From NCBI GenBank assembly GCA_018714445.1, contig DVNK01000032.1, forward strand, positions 1 through 64,000: 64,000 nt of DNA, in the 5' to 3' direction. The position numbers and the translations under genes were made by a program. The number at the start of each line of letters is the position of its first letter. The first letter of the stretch is position 1. Shown in pieces: positions 25,454-33,961 of the stretch. The DNA is from Candidatus Fimadaptatus faecigallinarum. GTDB taxonomy: Bacteria > Bacillota > Clostridia > Christensenellales > Aristaeellaceae. A model generated the notes under the pieces. It ran no database searches and was not told the DNA's origin. It worked only from the letters and a program-made list of their open reading frames with translations.

Positions 25454-26392
25454 TTACTCGTCGTCGAACTCGTCGTCGCCGCCGCGCGCCATGCGGTTCA
25501 TCAGCCGGTTGTCCAGCTCGCGCGCCGCGTTGTAGCCCTGCTGCTTGAGTCGGTAGTTGCGCGCCGCGACTTCCAGCACTATCGCCACATTGCGCCCCGG
25601 GCGTATCGGCAACTCCAGCAGCGGCACCTTGACGTCCAGCAGTTCTGTGAACTCCTCGGTCAGGCCCAGCCGGTCGTACTCCTTGTCCTTTTTCCACAGC
25701 TCCAGATTGACCACCATGTCTATCGACTTGGAGTGTATGACCGAGCCTATGCCATACATAGCAGATATATCTATTATACCTATGCCGCGTATTTCCATGA
25801 AGTGGCGCACGACCTCGGGCGACTCGCCTATCAGGCGCCGGTCGGACACGCGCTTTATATCGACCACATCGTCGGCGACCAACCGATGACCGCGCTTTAC
25901 CAGCTCCAGTGCGGCCTCGCTCTTGCCCACGCCGCTCTCGCCGGTTATCATTATGCCCACGCCGTACACGTCCACCAGCACGCCATGGCGCGTTATGCGC
26001 GGCGCCAAGCGATTATTCAGGTAATTGGTCAGATTGAGCACCAGCCGGCTGGTCGGCAGCGACGACGAGAATATCCACACATCGCGCTCGCGCGCCAGCT
26101 TGAGCAGCTCCTGCGGACAGCGTATGCTGCGGCAGATTATCACGCACGGCGGGTCATACGACATGAACCGCTTGAGCCGCTCGTACCGCAGCAGCGGTTC
26201 GAGCTGTTCCAGGTATGTCATTTCGACCTTGCCCAACACCTGCGGCCGCTCGTGCGGGAAGTAATCCCAGAACCCCGCCAGCTGCAGTCCGGGGCGATTG
26301 ATGTCGCTGAATTCGATATTCAACCGCTTGTTTGAGCCGGCGTGTATCAGTTCCAGCTCGAGCGTCTTTTGTATGTCGGCGGCCACGATCAC
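25454..26392 (-). CDS. hprK: HPr kinase/phosphorylase
   Basis: A 312-aa bifunctional enzyme that phosphorylates Ser46 of HPr and so drives carbon catabolite repression in Firmicutes. The P-loop GESGVGKS is at 151-158, preceded by the conserved RHGVLVDVYGVG stretch, and the HprK signature EIRGIGIIDISAMYG and the C-terminal LPIRPGRNVAIVLEVAARN are intact. The tail ends in a run of Asp and Glu. The start is GTG at 26392, overlapping the stop of the HAD gene as GTGA, with GGGGGTG upstream. Confidence 0.97.
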   Translation of the reverse strand: MIVAADIQKTLELELIHAGSNKRLNIEFSDINRPGLQLAGFWDYFPHERPQVLGKVEMTYLEQLEPLLRYERLKRFMSYDPPCVIICRSIRCPQELLKLARERDVWIFSSSLPTSRLVLNLTNYLNNRLAPRITRHGVLVDVYGVGIMITGESGVGKSEAALELVKRGHRLVADDVVDIKRVSDRRLIGESPEVVRHFMEIRGIGIIDISAMYGIGSVIHSKSIDMVVNLELWKKDKEYDRLGLTEEFTELLDVKVPLLELPIRPGRNVAIVLEVAARNYRLKQQGYNAARELDNRLMNRMARGGDDEFDDE

Positions 26393-27207
26393 GCGATATC
26401 ACCCCCGGCGGACGAAGTCATGCGCTCTATCAGCTGGGCAATGCCCTCGTCCTGATTGGACGGACACACTATATCGGCCTGATCGCGCACATCCTGGCGC
26501 GCGTTGGCCACGACCACGCCCAGGCCCGCCAGCCGTATCATGCCCAGATCGTTGAGCCCATCGCCGCACGCCATGACCTCGTGAGGCTTTACCCCCACCA
26601 TGCCGCACAGCCGCTCAAGCGCCGCGCCCTTGTTGGCGTCGGGATGGGTCAGCTCTATGTACATGGGCTTGGATATCGCCACTTCCAGCCGCCCGGCAAA
26701 GTGCGCCTTTATCTCGGGCAGCAGTTCGCGCGTGCGCTCGGGCGTATTTATAACGACTATCTTGGGCGACAGCTCGTCCACGCACTCGCTCAGCGGCCGA
26801 CCGGTCTCCACGCCCTGCACGCCCGACACCCGCGCATAGTACCGGCTGAACTCGCACTCCCGCTCAAAGAAATATCCCTTTTCGTCATACGACTGCGCGT
26901 ACAGCCCCATGCGCTCAAACAACTCCAGCGCCTCGCGCGCCAGATCACGCGGTATGAAGGTGCGGTCCAGCGGCTCGCCGGTCACCGTATCCACTATCAT
27001 CGCGCCATTGAGCGTCACCGCCGGCGCGCTCACGCCCAGCTGCTGCACATACCGGCGCATAGCCGAATACATGCGCCCCGATGCCAGCGCTATCGTCACG
27101 CCGCGCGCAGCCAGCGTCTGCAATGCCCGTTCGGTGCGCGCGCCTATCGTCTGGTCGTCGCGCAGCAGTGAGTCGTCCAGATCCGATATAAACAGCTTTA
27201 TAGCCAC
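26389..27207 (-). CDS. Cof-type HAD-superfamily phosphatase
   Basis: A 272-aa hydrolase of the Cof/HAD-IIB group, which dephosphorylates sugar phosphates and similar small molecules. The nucleophile motif is ISDLDDSLL (Asp9 and Asp11), LASGRM is motif II, and ACGDGLNDLGMI is the C-terminal Mg-binding motif. I place the start at the GTG at 27207, 6-7 nt after TGGAGGTT; the track of 14 residues before it has no site. A TATAAT box lies at 27251-27256 on the minus strand. Its stop overlaps hprK, so the three-gene unit HAD - hprK - ROK is translationally linked. Confidence 0.88.
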   Translation of the reverse strand: MAIKLFISDLDDSLLRDDQTIGARTERALQTLAARGVTIALASGRMYSAMRRYVQQLGVSAPAVTLNGAMIVDTVTGEPLDRTFIPRDLAREALELFERMGLYAQSYDEKGYFFERECEFSRYYARVSGVQGVETGRPLSECVDELSPKIVVINTPERTRELLPEIKAHFAGRLEVAISKPMYIELTHPDANKGAALERLCGMVGVKPHEVMACGDGLNDLGMIRLAGLGVVVANARQDVRDQADIVCPSNQDEGIAQLIERMTSSAGGDIA

Positions 27208-27290
27208 AAACAACCTCCAAATTGCTTCGCCTCGGCGTATTTTCAGCACAATTATAATACATTCGGCCCGTTTTTTAAAGTACCGCGGTG

Positions 27291-27345
27291 AAAAAAATAC
27301 CGTCCGCGCGCTGGCAGGGGGCGATGCGCTCCTCGGCGCGGACGG
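27291..27345 (-). terminator. Terminator after the sulfatase gene
   Basis: CCGTCCGCGC (27300-27309) pairs with GCGCGGACGG (27336-27345); on the minus strand it is followed by TATTTTTTT. Confidence 0.85.
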
Positions 27346-27408
27346 AATCTTTACATTTATAGGCTCCAGTCACCAGCCCTGCGCCTTGATGCGGCGCGGA
27401 CGGGGTAC

Positions 27409-28863
27409 TCAGGCGTCGGTCAGATCGCCCAGCCACGACTCGATGTGCCGCCCCACGACCAGCCGGCCAGCCTGCACAAAGCCCTCGGGCCGGTCGGCCA
27501 GCTCGGATATCAGCGCGGCACGCAGTTCGGCAATGCGCGCTTCGTACTCCGGGTCGGCGATGGCGTTGTGGGTCTCGTCGGGATCGCGCTCCAGGTCGAA
27601 GTACTGCTCCTGACCCAGCGGCGAATCGGCCTGCGAGAACCATACGTACTTGTCGCGTGGCGTGACTATGAAGTGATTGCTGAGCGCGCCGTACGTGTGC
27701 TCACCATGTATGTAGTCGCGCGATATCGGCCGGCCGGCGCGCAGTTCGTCTGCAAGCGATACGCCCTCGACCGAGTCGGGCACAACGCCGCCGCCCAACT
27801 CGACCAGCGTCGGCAGCACGTCGCGCAGCTCAACCACGCTATGGCTGACCGCGCCGCGCCTGAGCCCCGGGCCGCTGACTATGAACGGTATACCGATGGA
27901 GCCACGGTAGGGCAGCGATTTGCGTATAAAGCAGTGGTCGCTGAGCATCTCGCCGTGATCGCTGATGAACATTATTATCGTGTCGTTCAGCGAGCCGTCG
28001 TCGGTGAGCGTCTGTATCAGCCGGCCTATCTGGTAGTCGATATGGGTTATGCACGCGTAGTAGCCCACGCGCTGCCAGTTGATCTGCTCCTGGTCGAGCG
28101 GGCCGTAGATATTGTTGAATTCACGGCCATGCGCGGCCAGCGCGGCGGCATCATCCCAGTCGCCTTTGAGCGGCGGAGCGAGCTTTTTGTCGCGGTACAT
28201 GTCGAAGTAGACCTGGGGCGCATCATATGGCGCATGCGGGCGCACATACGACGTCATCAGGAAGAACGGCTTGTCACGGTCGCGCCGGCGCAGGAAGTCT
28301 ATTGAACGGTCGGTCGCCCAGTTGGTCGGATGCAGCCGCTCCTCATAGCACCACGGCCGCGCCACCCATGAATTGCACTCAAGGCCCGTGTCTATTACAT
28401 CGGCCTGCGCGCCCAGTTCGCATTTCAAGAAGTGCATGTAGTCGTCGGCGAAGTACTGATTCTCGCACAGCGGCACGTTGTGTCCGCGATATGAGTGCAG
28501 ATAGCCGTCGTGCAGTTCCACGCTCATGAACCCCTGCAGCGAGCGCAGCGGATGCACGTGCATCTTGCCCACGACCTGCGTCTGATAGCCCAGCCGCGTC
28601 AGCTCGCCGCCCAACGTGACCGGGTAGTCCCAGCGCACGCGGTCCTTGTAGCCCACGCGCCCATGCGAGCGCGGGCTGAGCCCGGTCATCAGCGAGGCGC
28701 GCGCCGCAATGCAGCTCGGGCACGCGGTCACGGCATTGTCAAACAGCGTGCCGCGTGCGGCAAGCGTGTCCAGATATGGCGTCTTTACGTCGGGATGGCG
28801 CAGTCCCAGGCAGTCGCCGCGCATTTCGTCGGTCATTATCAGCAGTATGTTGGGTCTATTCAA
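27409..28863 (-). CDS. Sulfatase, Cys-type with CxAxR motif
   Basis: A 484-aa formylglycine-dependent sulfatase. The N-terminal RPNILLIMTDEMRGD holds the first metal-binding Asp. The modification motif is CIAAR (Cys51 to Arg55) followed by ASLMTG, in exact register with the usual CxPSRASLLTG but with Ala for Pro. VGKMHVH and FISDHGEMLSDH supply further metal and sulfate ligands. No signal peptide, so it acts in the cytosol on imported glycans or small sulfate esters. I chose the TTG at 28863, 7 nt after GGAGGT; the longer upstream frame includes the promoter TATAAT (28898-28903). An anaerobic sulfatase-maturating radical SAM enzyme is needed and is not in this window. Confidence 0.9.
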   Translation of the reverse strand: MNRPNILLIMTDEMRGDCLGLRHPDVKTPYLDTLAARGTLFDNAVTACPSCIAARASLMTGLSPRSHGRVGYKDRVRWDYPVTLGGELTRLGYQTQVVGKMHVHPLRSLQGFMSVELHDGYLHSYRGHNVPLCENQYFADDYMHFLKCELGAQADVIDTGLECNSWVARPWCYEERLHPTNWATDRSIDFLRRRDRDKPFFLMTSYVRPHAPYDAPQVYFDMYRDKKLAPPLKGDWDDAAALAAHGREFNNIYGPLDQEQINWQRVGYYACITHIDYQIGRLIQTLTDDGSLNDTIIMFISDHGEMLSDHCFIRKSLPYRGSIGIPFIVSGPGLRRGAVSHSVVELRDVLPTLVELGGGVVPDSVEGVSLADELRAGRPISRDYIHGEHTYGALSNHFIVTPRDKYVWFSQADSPLGQEQYFDLERDPDETHNAIADPEYEARIAELRAALISELADRPEGFVQAGRLVVGRHIESWLGDLTDA

Positions 28864-29169
28864 GCTCGTCACCTCCGCGCAAGTATTCGATAGTTCAATT
28901 ATACCATACCGGCCGGAGATGCGCGAGAGGGTGCCGCCATTAACATGGCGGAAATGGCGCGCAATCCGCGCCAGCTCAGATGATATAATCTCCCCATCAA
29001 CAACAGTGCGCCACTTGCGCGCTACAAGGAGGGATCGCAGCCAGACCATGAATGCTCAATCCGCCGCCGGCAGCCGGAAACGCCTCGCAATCAGCTCTGA
29101 TCCCCATGGTATGATGAGTCCACAATCAAGTCGTTCCCCTTTGGCAAACAACTTTAAGGAGGATAAACA
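28864..29169. other. Divergent promoter region with a duplicated leader cassette
   Basis: The minus strand has TATAAT at 28898-28903 for the sulfatase. On the plus strand a weak cassette occurs twice: GCAATC - 17 bp - TATAAT (28984) - AAGGAGG (29026), and GCAATC - 17 bp - TATGAT (29110) - AAGGAGG (29156). Only the second AAGGAGG is well placed for a gene (29170). A 41-codon frame from 29049 ends at ATGA over that start, but its own ribosome site is too distant. Confidence 0.45.
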
Positions 29170-29577
29170 ATGAAGAAGAATCTGCTCAAGACGTTGGTAT
29201 GCATGATACTGTGCGCCTGCATGATGAGTGCCGGCATGGCGCTCGCCGCTTCGGTCGAAGGCGACCTGATACGCTTCCTGCCGACCTACATAAAAATAGA
29301 CGATGGCGACGTTACGGTCGAGGGCTATTTCGTCAATCTCAACGAGGACCACGCCGTCAAAAACTTCACCGACTTCGAGATGGTCGTATACATAGAAGAC
29401 ACCCAGATACTCGAGGGCGACTTTGGCGACATAAACGAGTTCACGATAGAGCCGCTGGGGCTGAAGTACCAGAGCTTCACGTTTGGCGGCTATGACTCGC
29501 TCGACGACGACGAGGTGATGTGCGACGACACCGTACATGTGCTGTTCGGCTGCGACTTCACCAGCATAAAGCGGTGA
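29170..29577 (+). CDS. Small secreted acidic protein, SLAP-domain-like
   Basis: A 135-aa exported protein. The signal peptide is about residues 1-27 (MKKNLLKTLVCMILCACMMS then AGMALAA). The mature part is acidic and beta-rich: IDDGDVTVEGYFVNLNEDHA, FEMVVYIEDTQILEGDFGD, and EPLGLKYQSFTF. This order resembles the SLAP domain of Bacillus surface proteins (a hydrophobic strand, a residue run ending in F near the C terminus), but I hold that only as a possibility. Two Cys occur near the C terminus. The ATG follows AAGGAGG. Confidence 0.65.
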   Translation: MKKNLLKTLVCMILCACMMSAGMALAASVEGDLIRFLPTYIKIDDGDVTVEGYFVNLNEDHAVKNFTDFEMVVYIEDTQILEGDFGDINEFTIEPLGLKYQSFTFGGYDSLDDDEVMCDDTVHVLFGCDFTSIKR

Positions 29578-29620
29578 GAGACTGAATTACCAGACCCACC
29601 CTAACGGCAAGCCGGGCCAT

Positions 29621-29657
29621 AAAACTTGAGCGCGCGGAAATGATGCTCCGCGCGCTC
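29621..29657. terminator. Terminator between the secreted protein and pyrH
   Basis: An 11-bp perfect stem GAGCGCGCGGA with TCCGCGCGCTC. On the minus strand it exits into AAGTTTTA, so it ends the rpsB-tsf-pyrH unit; it may also serve the plus strand. Confidence 0.8.
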
Positions 29658-29672
29658 GCTGCGTTTATGCCA

Positions 29673-30392
29673 TCACATGTGGATCGTGGTGCCGATGTTT
29701 TCGCCATTGACTACGCGCACCAGATTGTGCGGGTCTTTCAGAGAGAATATGCGCACCTGCGGTATCTTGCGCTCATGGCACAGCGTGAATGCGGTTATGT
29801 CCATCACGTGCAGCTGGCGCTGTATGACCTCGCCATACGATATGTCGATTATCGGCTTGGCGTCGGGGTTGACGTTGGGATCGGAGTCGAACAGCGTATC
29901 GACGGTCGTGCACTTGAGTATCGCGTCGGCATCGACCTCAGCCGCGCGCAGCGCCGCCGCCGAGTCGGTCGTAAAGTGCGGATTGCCGGTGCCCGCCGCG
30001 AATATTACGACGCGCCCCTTCTCCAGATGGCGCACCGCGCGCCCGCGTATGAACGGCTCGGCGATCTGACGCATCTCTATCGCAGTCTGCACTCGGGTGG
30101 GCATGCCGCGGCGCTCCAGCGCATCGCGCAGGCACAGCGCATTTATCACCGTGGCCAGCATGCCCATGTGATCGGCGGTCACGTCGTCCATGTCGGCGCC
30201 GAAACGGCCGCGCCAGATGTTGCCGCCGCCCACCACTATGCCGACCTGCACGCCTTCGTTTGCGACCTCGATAATCGCATTGGCGACGCCTTCGATGGCG
30301 TCCTTGTCGAACGCGCCATCGCGCGCGGCCTTATCGCCGGCAAGCGCCTCGCCGCTGAGTTTGATTATTATACGCTTGTAAATGGCACCCAT
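29673..30392 (-). CDS. pyrH: Uridylate kinase
   Basis: A 239-aa UMP kinase of the amino-acid-kinase fold that makes UDP for pyrimidine nucleotide synthesis. MGAIYKRIIIKLSGEALAGD is the N-terminal phosphate-binding segment, VGIVVGGGNIWRG, TADHMGMLATVINAL, and GTGNPHFTTDSAAALRA are diagnostic. The ATG at 30392 follows AAGGAGG. It lies behind tsf with an attenuator-like hairpin between. The usual next gene, frr, is missing; a terminator follows directly. Confidence 0.97.
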   Translation of the reverse strand: MGAIYKRIIIKLSGEALAGDKAARDGAFDKDAIEGVANAIIEVANEGVQVGIVVGGGNIWRGRFGADMDDVTADHMGMLATVINALCLRDALERRGMPTRVQTAIEMRQIAEPFIRGRAVRHLEKGRVVIFAAGTGNPHFTTDSAAALRAAEVDADAILKCTTVDTLFDSDPNVNPDAKPIIDISYGEVIQRQLHVMDITAFTLCHERKIPQVRIFSLKDPHNLVRVVNGENIGTTIHM

Positions 30393-30436
30393 AAGCAGCC
30401 TCCTTAATCTATATCCGCGCGCCCCGCGCCGCACCC

Positions 30437-30470
30437 AAAAATAACCCGAAGGAAGCGGTGCTCCTCCGGG
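30437..30470 (-). terminator. Attenuator-type hairpin between tsf and pyrH
   Basis: CCCGGAGG with CCTTCGGG on the minus strand, followed by TTATTTTT. It may reduce read-through from rpsB-tsf into pyrH. Confidence 0.65.
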
Positions 30471-30484
30471 CTGAATATACGCGA

Positions 30485-31399
30485 TTACTTGCCTATCTGC
30501 TCGGCAACCTCGGCGGCCAGGTCGTTGACCTTCTTCTCGAGGCCGTCGCCCATCTTGTAGCGGGTGAACGCCACGATCTTGGTGCCGGGAGCCTTGGCGT
30601 TGATCATCTTTTCGACGCTCATGTCGGGATCCTTTACGAAGGGCTGCTCCATCAGGCAAACTTCCTGATAGAACTTGTTGATGCGGCCGGTGACCATCTT
30701 CTCGATGATCTTTTCGGGCTTGCCTTCGTTGCGGGCCTGAGCAATGAGTATCTCCTTTTCGTGCTCGAGGTGATCGGCACGAACCTGATCGCGAGTCACG
30801 TACTCGGCGGCCACAGGCGACGCGGCAGCTATCTGCAGCGCAACGTCATGCAGCACTTCGTGCACGGTCTCGGTGTTTTCGCCGGTGGCCTTCAGCAGCA
30901 CGCCGACCTTGCCGCCCATGTGTATGTACGACTCCACCAGGCCGCCCTCGGCCTCGTAGCGCACAAAGCGACGCACGGTCATCTTTTCGCCGATCTTGGC
31001 GACCTTGCCGGTTATCATCTCGCTGACGGTCTGGGTATCGTCGCCGGCGACCTTGCAATTGAGCAGCGCGTCGACGTCGGCGGGGTTGGACACGATTATC
31101 GTCTTGGCGATGGTTTCGACCAGTTCCTTGAAGTCGGGGGTGTTGGCGACGAAGTCGGTCTCGCAGTTGACCTCGACCATCGCGCCCACGCCGCACTTAT
31201 TGCAGATGTAGGTGCCCACGACGCCCTCGGCGGCTATGCGGCTCTCCTTCTTGGCGGCGGCAGCCAGGCCCTTTTCACGCAGGTAGTCGACGGCCTTGGC
31301 CATGTCGCCCTCGGAATTGACCAGCGCCTTTTTGCAGTCCATCATGCCCGCGCCGGTGGACTCGCGCAGCTCTTTGACCATAGCAGCGGTAATGTTCAT
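30485..31399 (-). CDS. tsf: Translation elongation factor Ts
   Basis: A 304-aa nucleotide exchange factor for EF-Tu. The N-terminal [20 protein letters not shown] and DCKKAL form the UBA-like module, and the TDFVAN block that contacts EF-Tu is present. A CNKCG pair occurs at about residues 66-70, an unusual addition in the core. The ATG at 31399 is 9 nt after GGAGGT. It follows rpsB in the standard order. Confidence 0.97.
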   Translation of the reverse strand: MNITAAMVKELRESTGAGMMDCKKALVNSEGDMAKAVDYLREKGLAAAAKKESRIAAEGVVGTYICNKCGVGAMVEVNCETDFVANTPDFKELVETIAKTIIVSNPADVDALLNCKVAGDDTQTVSEMITGKVAKIGEKMTVRRFVRYEAEGGLVESYIHMGGKVGVLLKATGENTETVHEVLHDVALQIAAASPVAAEYVTRDQVRADHLEHEKEILIAQARNEGKPEKIIEKMVTGRINKFYQEVCLMEQPFVKDPDMSVEKMINAKAPGTKIVAFTRYKMGDGLEKKVNDLAAEVAEQIGK

Positions 31400-31437
31400 T
31401 GGAAAAACCTCCATTCAGATAGCGTCGATACAAGTGA

Positions 31438-31467
31438 CGGCCGCCGCCAGTTGAGCCGCGGCGGCCG
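31438..31467 (-). promoter_or_regulatory. Intergenic hairpin between rpsB and tsf
   Basis: CGGCCGCCGC pairs with GCGGCGGCCG without a T run. Such a hairpin can stabilise the upstream mRNA end or tune the ratio of S2 to EF-Ts. Confidence 0.45.
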
Positions 31468-31480
31468 TATGGGTGATAGC

Positions 31481-32224
31481 TTATTCAGCGGCGGTCTCGG
31501 TCGCCTCTTCGGCGGCGGGAGCCTCTTCAGCGGCGTCCTGCTCGCCCTGACGGCCTTCGAGCACGGCGTCGGCCAGCTTGCCGGCGATCAGCTTTACGGC
31601 ACGGATGGCGTCGTCGTTGCCGGGTATGACGTAGTCTATCTCATCGGGATCGCAGTTGGTGTCGACTATGCCGACTATCGGTATGCCCAGTATGCGGGCT
31701 TCGGTGACGGCGATGTGCTCCTTGCGCGGATCGACGACGAACAGCGCGCCCGGCAGTTCCTTCATGTTACGGATACCGCCCAGGTTCTTTTCGAGCTTCT
31801 CGCGCTCACCCTGCAGCTTTATGACTTCCTTCTTGGGCAGCACGTCGAAATCGCCGCGCTGTTCCATGGCGTCTATCTCATTGAGGCGCGCTATACGGGT
31901 GCGGATCGTGGGGAAGTTGGTCAGCATGCCGCCCAGCCAGCGATTGTTCACATAGAACATGCCGCAGCGCTTGGCCTCGGACTCGATCGACTCCTGAGCC
32001 TGCTTCTTGGTGCCCACGAACAGTATGCTCTTGCCCGACAGCGCCACGTCGCGCACGAACATGTACGCTTCGTCTATCTTGCGCACGGTCTTCTGCAGGT
32101 CGATTATGTAGATGCCGTTGCGCTCGGTGAATATGTACTGCGCCATCTTGGGGTTCCAGCGGCGGGTCTGATGACCGAAGTGCACGCCGGCTTCGAGCAA
32201 TTGCTTCATGGAAATAACAGCCAT
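31481..32224 (-). CDS. rpsB: 30S ribosomal protein S2
   Basis: A 247-aa small-subunit protein. [20 protein letters not shown] is the S2 N-terminal signature, followed by [31 protein letters not shown], and [19 protein letters not shown]. The C-terminal 25 residues are an Ala/Glu-rich tail. The ATG at 32224 follows AAAGGAGG. A leader of about 115 nt separates it from its promoter and may hold an autoregulatory structure, although I could not draw one with confidence. Confidence 0.98.
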   Translation of the reverse strand: MAVISMKQLLEAGVHFGHQTRRWNPKMAQYIFTERNGIYIIDLQKTVRKIDEAYMFVRDVALSGKSILFVGTKKQAQESIESEAKRCGMFYVNNRWLGGMLTNFPTIRTRIARLNEIDAMEQRGDFDVLPKKEVIKLQGEREKLEKNLGGIRNMKELPGALFVVDPRKEHIAVTEARILGIPIVGIVDTNCDPDEIDYVIPGNDDAIRAVKLIAGKLADAVLEGRQGEQDAAEEAPAAEEATETAAE

Positions 32225-32345
32225 TGGGTAAATCCTCCTTTTGTTTTGCCACCCTGACGACCCCTTGTCGGGAGCACCGCTCATCGCGGCACATGCGCCC
32301 GACGCGCCGGCAGGTGTGTATTGGCGCTTTATGCGCACCTTAATG

Positions 32346-32374
32346 ATTATATCACATCGTCCTACGCTTAACAA
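32346..32374 (-). promoter_or_regulatory. rpsB promoter
   Basis: TATAAT at 32346-32351 and TTGTTA at 32369-32374 with a 17-bp spacer on the minus strand. Confidence 0.8.
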
Positions 32375-32461
32375 GGCGGCGCAAGGTTAAATTATACCGG
32401 TACGCATAACGCCCGGTCGCGCCGGCGCCGCGCCCACAGCGGCCTTAGCGCCGATGAACGG

Positions 32462-33622
32462 TCAGTTGGCGCTCTCGCCCGCCTCGCTGCCGCGGCCCAG
32501 GTACTTCTTCATATAGCACAGCACCGCCAGCCCCGATATCACAGCCGACACATAGAACGTGCCCTGCCGCCCGAACCAGTTGATGCACATCGCTCCGCCC
32601 AGATTGCCTATGACCCGCGCCACGCCAAATCCCACCACGCCCAGCAGCATCTGGCCCGAGGCCTTCAGCTCGTCCGGCACGTGGTCGTTTACGTAATACG
32701 CCATCGTCACCGTCATGACTATGAATCCCCAGCCGTGGAACAGCTGCGTGGCCATGACCGCGTAAACATTTGTGAGGCTACCCAGCAGCAGCCAGCGTAT
32801 CGTGACCGACACGCCCGCGCTTATCAGCAGTTTGCCCGCGCCAAACCGCTTGTACAGCCGCCCCGACATCAGCAAAAACGGCACCTCGGCCAGCGACGAT
32901 ATCGTATAGCACAGCCCCAGCAGCGTCGAGTTCGCACCCTCAAGCTCGGTAAAGTGCAGGCCAAAATACGTGTAGAAATACCCCATCGATATCTGCAACG
33001 GCGTCACAAACCCCAGCAGCAGCAACAGTTCCTTCTGCTTGAACAGTTCGGTGAACTTCATCTGCTGGCGGCCGCGCTCGCTCTGATGCCCGGCCACGTT
33101 GGGCAGCAGGAACGTCACCAGCGCCGCCACAATCAGCAGTCCGCCCGACATCCATATCGACAGATCCCAGTTGTCGCCGATTATCGCGCCCGCCAGCGGC
33201 GATATCACCGCAAACGCAATCGTGCCTGCCATGCGCACCGGCCCAAACGGCGCGCCGTTTAACGCCTCCAGCACTATCGTGTCGTTCATAGGCTGCAGCG
33301 CCGTAAAGAAGAACGAGTACGCCAGCACCATGACCATAAGATACCAGAACGACGAGCTGATGAGATAGCTCAGCAGCAGCACCGCCGAACACAGATACAT
33401 CAGCCTGAACACCGCGTTCTTGCTGTGCGCGCGATCGCCCAGCGTGCCCCATATCGGCTGCGCAATCAGCGATATCAGCGGCGGTGCGGCCATCAGTACG
33501 CCTATCTCAACGTCGTTTAGGCCCTTTGCGCCGAAGTACTTTGAAATGTAGTTCTGGTACACCCCCGTGACCGAGTAGTACGCGCCCATCGCGGCCGCAA
33601 TCTTAATTGGGTATCTCATCAT
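32462..33622 (-). CDS. MFS transporter
   Basis: A 386-aa major-facilitator protein with about 12 membrane spans. The first half resembles the HcaT/nucleoside-symporter-like branch: GAYYSVTGVYQNYISKYFG, then a loop GTLGDRAHSKNAVFR equivalent to the conserved loop 2-3 motif. ALQPMNDTIVLEAL and GPVRMAGTIAFAVIS are also typical of that branch. The substrate cannot be read from the sequence. It ends in a short hydrophilic tail. The ATG at 33622 (or the one at 33619) follows GGAGG. Its own promoter is TACAAT (33653-33658) with TTTACG (33675-33680). Confidence 0.85.
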   Translation of the reverse strand: MMRYPIKIAAAMGAYYSVTGVYQNYISKYFGAKGLNDVEIGVLMAAPPLISLIAQPIWGTLGDRAHSKNAVFRLMYLCSAVLLLSYLISSSFWYLMVMVLAYSFFFTALQPMNDTIVLEALNGAPFGPVRMAGTIAFAVISPLAGAIIGDNWDLSIWMSGGLLIVAALVTFLLPNVAGHQSERGRQQMKFTELFKQKELLLLLGFVTPLQISMGYFYTYFGLHFTELEGANSTLLGLCYTISSLAEVPFLLMSGRLYKRFGAGKLLISAGVSVTIRWLLLGSLTNVYAVMATQLFHGWGFIVMTVTMAYYVNDHVPDELKASGQMLLGVVGFGVARVIGNLGGAMCINWFGRQGTFYVSAVISGLAVLCYMKKYLGRGSEAGESAN

Positions 33623-33652
33623 CCGCGCCTCCGCAAGCTAGTTATGTTGATT

Positions 33653-33680
33653 ATTGTACCACGCCATGGCGCGTCGTAAA
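33653..33680 (-). promoter_or_regulatory. MFS gene promoter
   Basis: TACAAT and TTTACG with a 16-bp spacer on the minus strand. Confidence 0.55.
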
Positions 33681-33850
33681 AGCGTTTGCGGGTTATCCTG
33701 AGAAATTTTTGCGCATTTTATGCCACTTATCTGAGCATTCGATGCGTCATTTGAGACGCGCGCCGGCCAGGCAAGCGCTGCGCGCAATGCGTTCATAGTG
33801 GCCCCGCGCGGCGTCTTGCTGCGCCCTGTGCAATGCTCCGGCCCGCCGCG

Positions 33851-33879
33851 TTGCAAAAGCCCCCTGAATATGGTATAAT
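33851..33879 (+). promoter_or_regulatory. yycJ-rlmH promoter
   Basis: TTGCAA (33851-33856) and TATAAT (33874-33879) with a 17-bp spacer. The gap 33681-33850 holds nothing else that I see. Confidence 0.75.
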
Positions 33880-33961
33880 TCATAAGTCAAGCGCCGGGCC
33901 GATACCCGGCGCGCAATACGCGTCCGGCGCACCGCGCCGGCGCAACGCAAGGAGAATGTCA

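Noticed and set aside
29049..29173. 41-codon ORF ending over the start of the small secreted protein
   Set aside because: Its nearest AAGGAGG is 14 nt or more away, and the peptide has no recognisable feature. Kept only as a note in the gap entry.
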